This document shows positions 7,650-9,360 of a DNA stretch of 9,360 nt, in pieces (within the stretch, counting starts at the first letter, position 1; every line of letters begins with the position of its first letter). Position numbers and translations under genes: made by a program. The stretch spans positions 1-9,360 of the forward strand of contig CAJMEC010000057.1 of assembly GCA_905212345.1 (NCBI GenBank), written 5' to 3'. This DNA is from an uncultured Sutterella sp. (GTDB taxonomy: Bacteria; Pseudomonadota; Gammaproteobacteria; Burkholderiales; Burkholderiaceae_F). The notes beneath the pieces are model-generated. The model had not been told where the DNA came from and did no database searches. It saw only the letters and a program-made list of their open reading frames with translations.

Positions 7650-8348
7650 CTACTCACTAGGATCAGCAGTATTCAATGTTAACTTCCAGTATTTCGAACA
7701 TTGTACTGTTGAGGCATCCAACTTATAAAACGGTTCAACCCAATTCAACAAGGGGCGTTCCCAAGCAACGTCTCTTTTTAGAACTTTAGCAGGTGTGCCT
7801 CCTGCGATACAATTATTGGGAATACAGCCACTAACAAAACTATTGTAGCCAATAATACTCCCCTCCTTAATGGTACTGCCTTTCGCCACGTACACATTAT
7901 CACCAATCCAAACATGGTCTTCGATTACAATATCTTTACATAAATTAATTCTTTTTTTCGTCCTAACATCAAATATTGGATGATGATCATGAGTCTTAAC
8001 TCTCACGCCTGTAGCAAACATTACATCCTTTCCAATTGAGACAGAAGTATGCTCTGCTGTAAAAATATGCACTACTCCTGTACAAGTAACCGCATCTTCA
8101 ATATGAATAGAACAATCCTCTCCCAACTGAATAAAGAACTTCCCATCTGCAACATTCCCGATGGTAAGGGTCGCATTATTACAGCAGACTTGTACTGTAA
8201 TTTTTTTCAGTTTTGCTCCTTTTGAAATCAAAATTTTATTGTTGCGAGCCCCCTTTGCAAACCAGATATCGCACTCAATAGGTACACCTTGATATTCGAT
8301 TTGATTATCTAAATTATCTTGATAATTTGATAAAACAGTAACCCTCAT
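7650..8348 (-). CDS. Left-handed beta-helix O-acetyltransferase, capsule/sialic-acid OatWY-like
   Basis: This encodes a 232-residue acyltransferase of the hexapeptide-repeat (left-handed beta-helix) family, which transfers acetyl from acetyl-CoA to sugar hydroxyls. Degenerate hexapeptide turns are visible at SIGKDVMFATGVRV (about 104-117) and at DIVIEDHVWIGDNVYVAKGS (139-158). The KTHDHHPIF block (118-126) and Trp147 align, as I recall the family, with the catalytic His and acceptor-binding Trp of the meningococcal polysialic-acid O-acetyltransferase OatWY (its NTDMHPIY and HVWLG). The closing CIAGGTPAKVLK is typical of the family. GAGG lies four bases before the ATG. kpsF begins 48 bases after the stop with no hairpin terminator between, so the two are probably co-transcribed. 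It is visibly AT-rich, as capsule genes often are. Acceptor sugar unknown. Confidence 0.85.
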   Translation of the reverse strand: MRVTVLSNYQDNLDNQIEYQGVPIECDIWFAKGARNNKILISKGAKLKKITVQVCCNNATLTIGNVADGKFFIQLGEDCSIHIEDAVTCTGVVHIFTAEHTSVSIGKDVMFATGVRVKTHDHHPIFDVRTKKRINLCKDIVIEDHVWIGDNVYVAKGSTIKEGSIIGYNSFVSGCIPNNCIAGGTPAKVLKRDVAWERPLLNWVEPFYKLDASTVQCSKYWKLTLNTADPSE

Positions 8349-8421
8349 AATACCTCACATTTAATAATTAACCTACCCTAGTCAACCAATCTACAGGTCA
8401 AAGCAACTTCGATGTTAAATT

Positions 8422-8436
8422 GAAGGCAAAGCCCTC
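8422..8436 (-). other. Small hairpin in the 5' leader of the O-acetyltransferase transcript
   Basis: On the minus strand GAGGGC and GCCTTC pair around TTT (six pairs, one G-U). It lies between the predicted promoter and the start at 8348, and a G-run (GGGGGAG) stands just 5' of it. There is no U-run, so it is not a terminator. It may be only local structure in a long leader. Confidence 0.25.
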
Positions 8437-8498
8437 CCCCAAATTAACGCCTAGCCACAAAATTCTAACGAAGCTCTCATTGTCGAGATCGTCACTCA

Positions 8499-8527
8499 AT
8501 TATTTACTATGAACAAATTTATGTCAA
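8499..8527 (-). promoter_or_regulatory. Sigma70-type promoter upstream of the O-acetyltransferase and kpsF
   Basis: On the minus strand TTGACA (8527-8522) is a perfect -35 box. A 17-base spacer separates it from AATAAT (8504-8499), which matches five of six bases of the -10 consensus. Transcription would start near 8492, giving a leader of about 145 bases before the ATG at 8348. The -35 box coincides with the first six bases of what appears to be the left end of an IS21-like remnant, while the -10 lies outside it. Confidence 0.6.
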
Positions 8528-9182
8528 TTGTTTGCGGCCGTATTAAAGTAAGGCTGATTCGGACGTTTAAAAAGGTGCAACTCAGCCCCAAAAATAAATC
8601 GAAAACAGAGTTAGATATTGACCCATATTTTCGGGACTTATCCAACTTTTTGTTATGTGTTAACTGGTTTAATCTCAAGTGTCCTCTTATCAGAAGAGGT
8701 TCAATTTTAAACCATAGTAATCAACATAAGATTGATCCACTTATTCCACAAGAAATTCGTTATTGACACTCTCTAGGAGAGTCTAAATGATCCATTGCTC
8801 AAGCTCTTGGCATTAGTCGAAACACGGTCATCCATGTACACTTAATAGATGGAATCCGTGATATGGAGATTCATGCCCCATCAAAAATAAAATCTGTTCT
8901 TCACAAAGCTAATCAAGAGCGTCTTAAATATCCAGTTCTGTTGACGGTAACAGTGTTGTAGCTCGTATTCTTTAAGATAATCCTCTAGCTTATGGATTGA
9001 TTACCTTTGGATTTATCGATAACAGAACGTAGCATTCGGCGTTTCTTGCTACTCATTATTTGAGATCTGAGCCAAAATCAACAATTCAACCGTTTCATTG
9101 TTATCCAGGGCAGCAACTCCAAGTTAATTTGAACAATGTTAAAATAGAATATCGATATTTTGTTACTTCTTTTATAATTTAA
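8522..9182 (+). mobile_element. Degenerate IS21-family insertion sequence remnant (left end and istA part)
   Basis: The remnant is identified through the broken istA reading (8740-9182). The left end is placed at 8522, where TGTCAATTGTTTGCGG begins; IS21-family ends typically start with TGT, and istA usually begins some tens to a few hundred bases inside. The right limit is unknown: no reverse copy of the end, no istB and no catalytic C-terminal part of IstA are visible before the window ends, so the element is at least broken and probably truncated. The 8522-8739 stretch holds no gene I can support. It contains a short hairpin (CCTCTT/AAGAGG at 8683-8699) and imperfect ATTCGGAC (8557) and TTTCGGGAC (8629) copies that could be decayed end repeats. 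Confidence 0.5.
8740..9182 (+). pseudogene. istA: IstA transposase remnant, IS21 family
   Basis: In one frame from about 8740 the reading is IPQEIRY-stop-HSLGESK-stop-SIAQALGISRNTV, an IstA-like N-terminal helix-turn-helix (helix motif at 8791-8829). The two in-frame TGA codons (8764, 8788) sit where Leu (TTA) and Trp (TGG) would be natural. A frame change around 8941-8958 leads to VARIL-stop-DNPLAYG, another stop (9030), then YLRSEPKSTIQPF and PGQQLQV (9105-9125). That last block equals the PGEQLQVDWG block of IS21 transposases, about 100 codons after the helix-turn-helix as in intact IstA. The Asp that begins the DDE triad in that block reads Asn here. The frame closes at TAA 9180. Four internal stops, a frameshift and the lost catalytic residue make it inactive. 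Confidence 0.6.
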
Positions 9183-9360
9183 ATCACTGCTGGCCAAATT
9201 AAAAATGTGCATAGCCTGCTTTGATGGCCCCGTTTCCAATAAATACAGGACTACAAAAAGGTTGCCTTAAAAGTAGGCCCTACCTGCGTTTTCTAATTAA
9301 AAACTAGCTCCATTTGCGGTATGTTTTTTGGAGGGGCTTGCTTTGGGATCCTGAAATCCG
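9183..9360. other. Right-edge stretch with no gene recognised
   Basis: These 178 bases hold no open frame of useful length and no tRNA or clear repeat. On the minus strand one frame reads SKPLQKTYRKWS-stop (near the edge) and later CSPVFIGNGAIKAGYAHF-stop, with another stop between them. These look more protein-like than average but are too short to assign. They could be decayed gene ends or part of a dispersed repeat. Confidence 0.3.

Noticed and set aside
8683..8710. Hairpin CCTCTT/AAGAGG followed by TTCAATTTT as a terminator
   Set aside because: Only six pairs and a broken U tract, with no plus-strand gene upstream to terminate.
8509..8766. 85-codon plus-strand open frame across the promoter and IS left end
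   Set aside because: No ribosome site, no recognisable domain, overlaps the minus-strand promoter; its last codons are simply the start of the broken istA frame.
8768..8782. Inverted repeat ACTCTC-TAG-GAGAGT
   Set aside because: It falls inside the istA remnant (codons for HSLGES) and has no U-run; likely coincidental.
9148..9159. Perfect palindrome AATATCGATATT
   Set aside because: AT-rich and inside the decayed transposase; expected by chance at this length and composition.

Overview
The window looks like chromosomal DNA of a Gram-negative, LPS-bearing proteobacterium. It carries a TamA/TamB outer-membrane pair, an arabinose-5-phosphate isomerase of the Kdo pathway and a YqaA-type membrane protein. 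A host-associated Burkholderiales member (Sutterella/Parasutterella-like) would fit the moderate, uneven base composition, but this is a guess from general feel, not proof.

Left part (1-5556, all minus strand): tamA and tamB overlap by four bases (ATGA). About 100 bases further on lies a flavin-reductase-like gene with a strong ribosome binding site, whose stop overlaps by one base the start of a YqaA/VTT-type membrane protein cut by the window edge. TamA (outer-membrane barrel with POTRA domains) and TamB (inner-membrane-anchored, periplasm-spanning) form one machine for outer-membrane protein assembly and phospholipid traffic. The two downstream genes may be read from the same transcript.

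Middle (5557-6622): a 66-base gap separates tamA from a divergent plus-strand gene for a 10-helix drug/metabolite transporter (EamA family). That gene is followed by a GC-rich hairpin that probably ends its transcript.

Right part (6624-8527, minus strand): a left-handed beta-helix O-acetyltransferase related to capsule/sialic-acid acetyltransferases is followed 48 bases later by a KdsD/KpsF arabinose-5-phosphate isomerase. This looks like the edge of a surface-polysaccharide locus. A good sigma70 promoter (TTGACA, 17 bases, AATAAT) lies upstream of a leader of about 145 bases.

Far right (8522-9360): no intact gene. Translation with stops and one frame change recovers an IS21-family IstA transposase remnant: an N-terminal helix-turn-helix and the PGxQLQV block, with the catalytic Asp replaced by Asn. 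The probable left end of this element starts TGTCAA, which read outward is the TTGACA -35 box of the polysaccharide promoter. The most interesting idea in the window is therefore that a dying insertion sequence supplies half of the promoter for the O-acetyltransferase/kpsF pair. I saw no tRNA, rRNA or CRISPR array, and no clearly new defence or signalling system.
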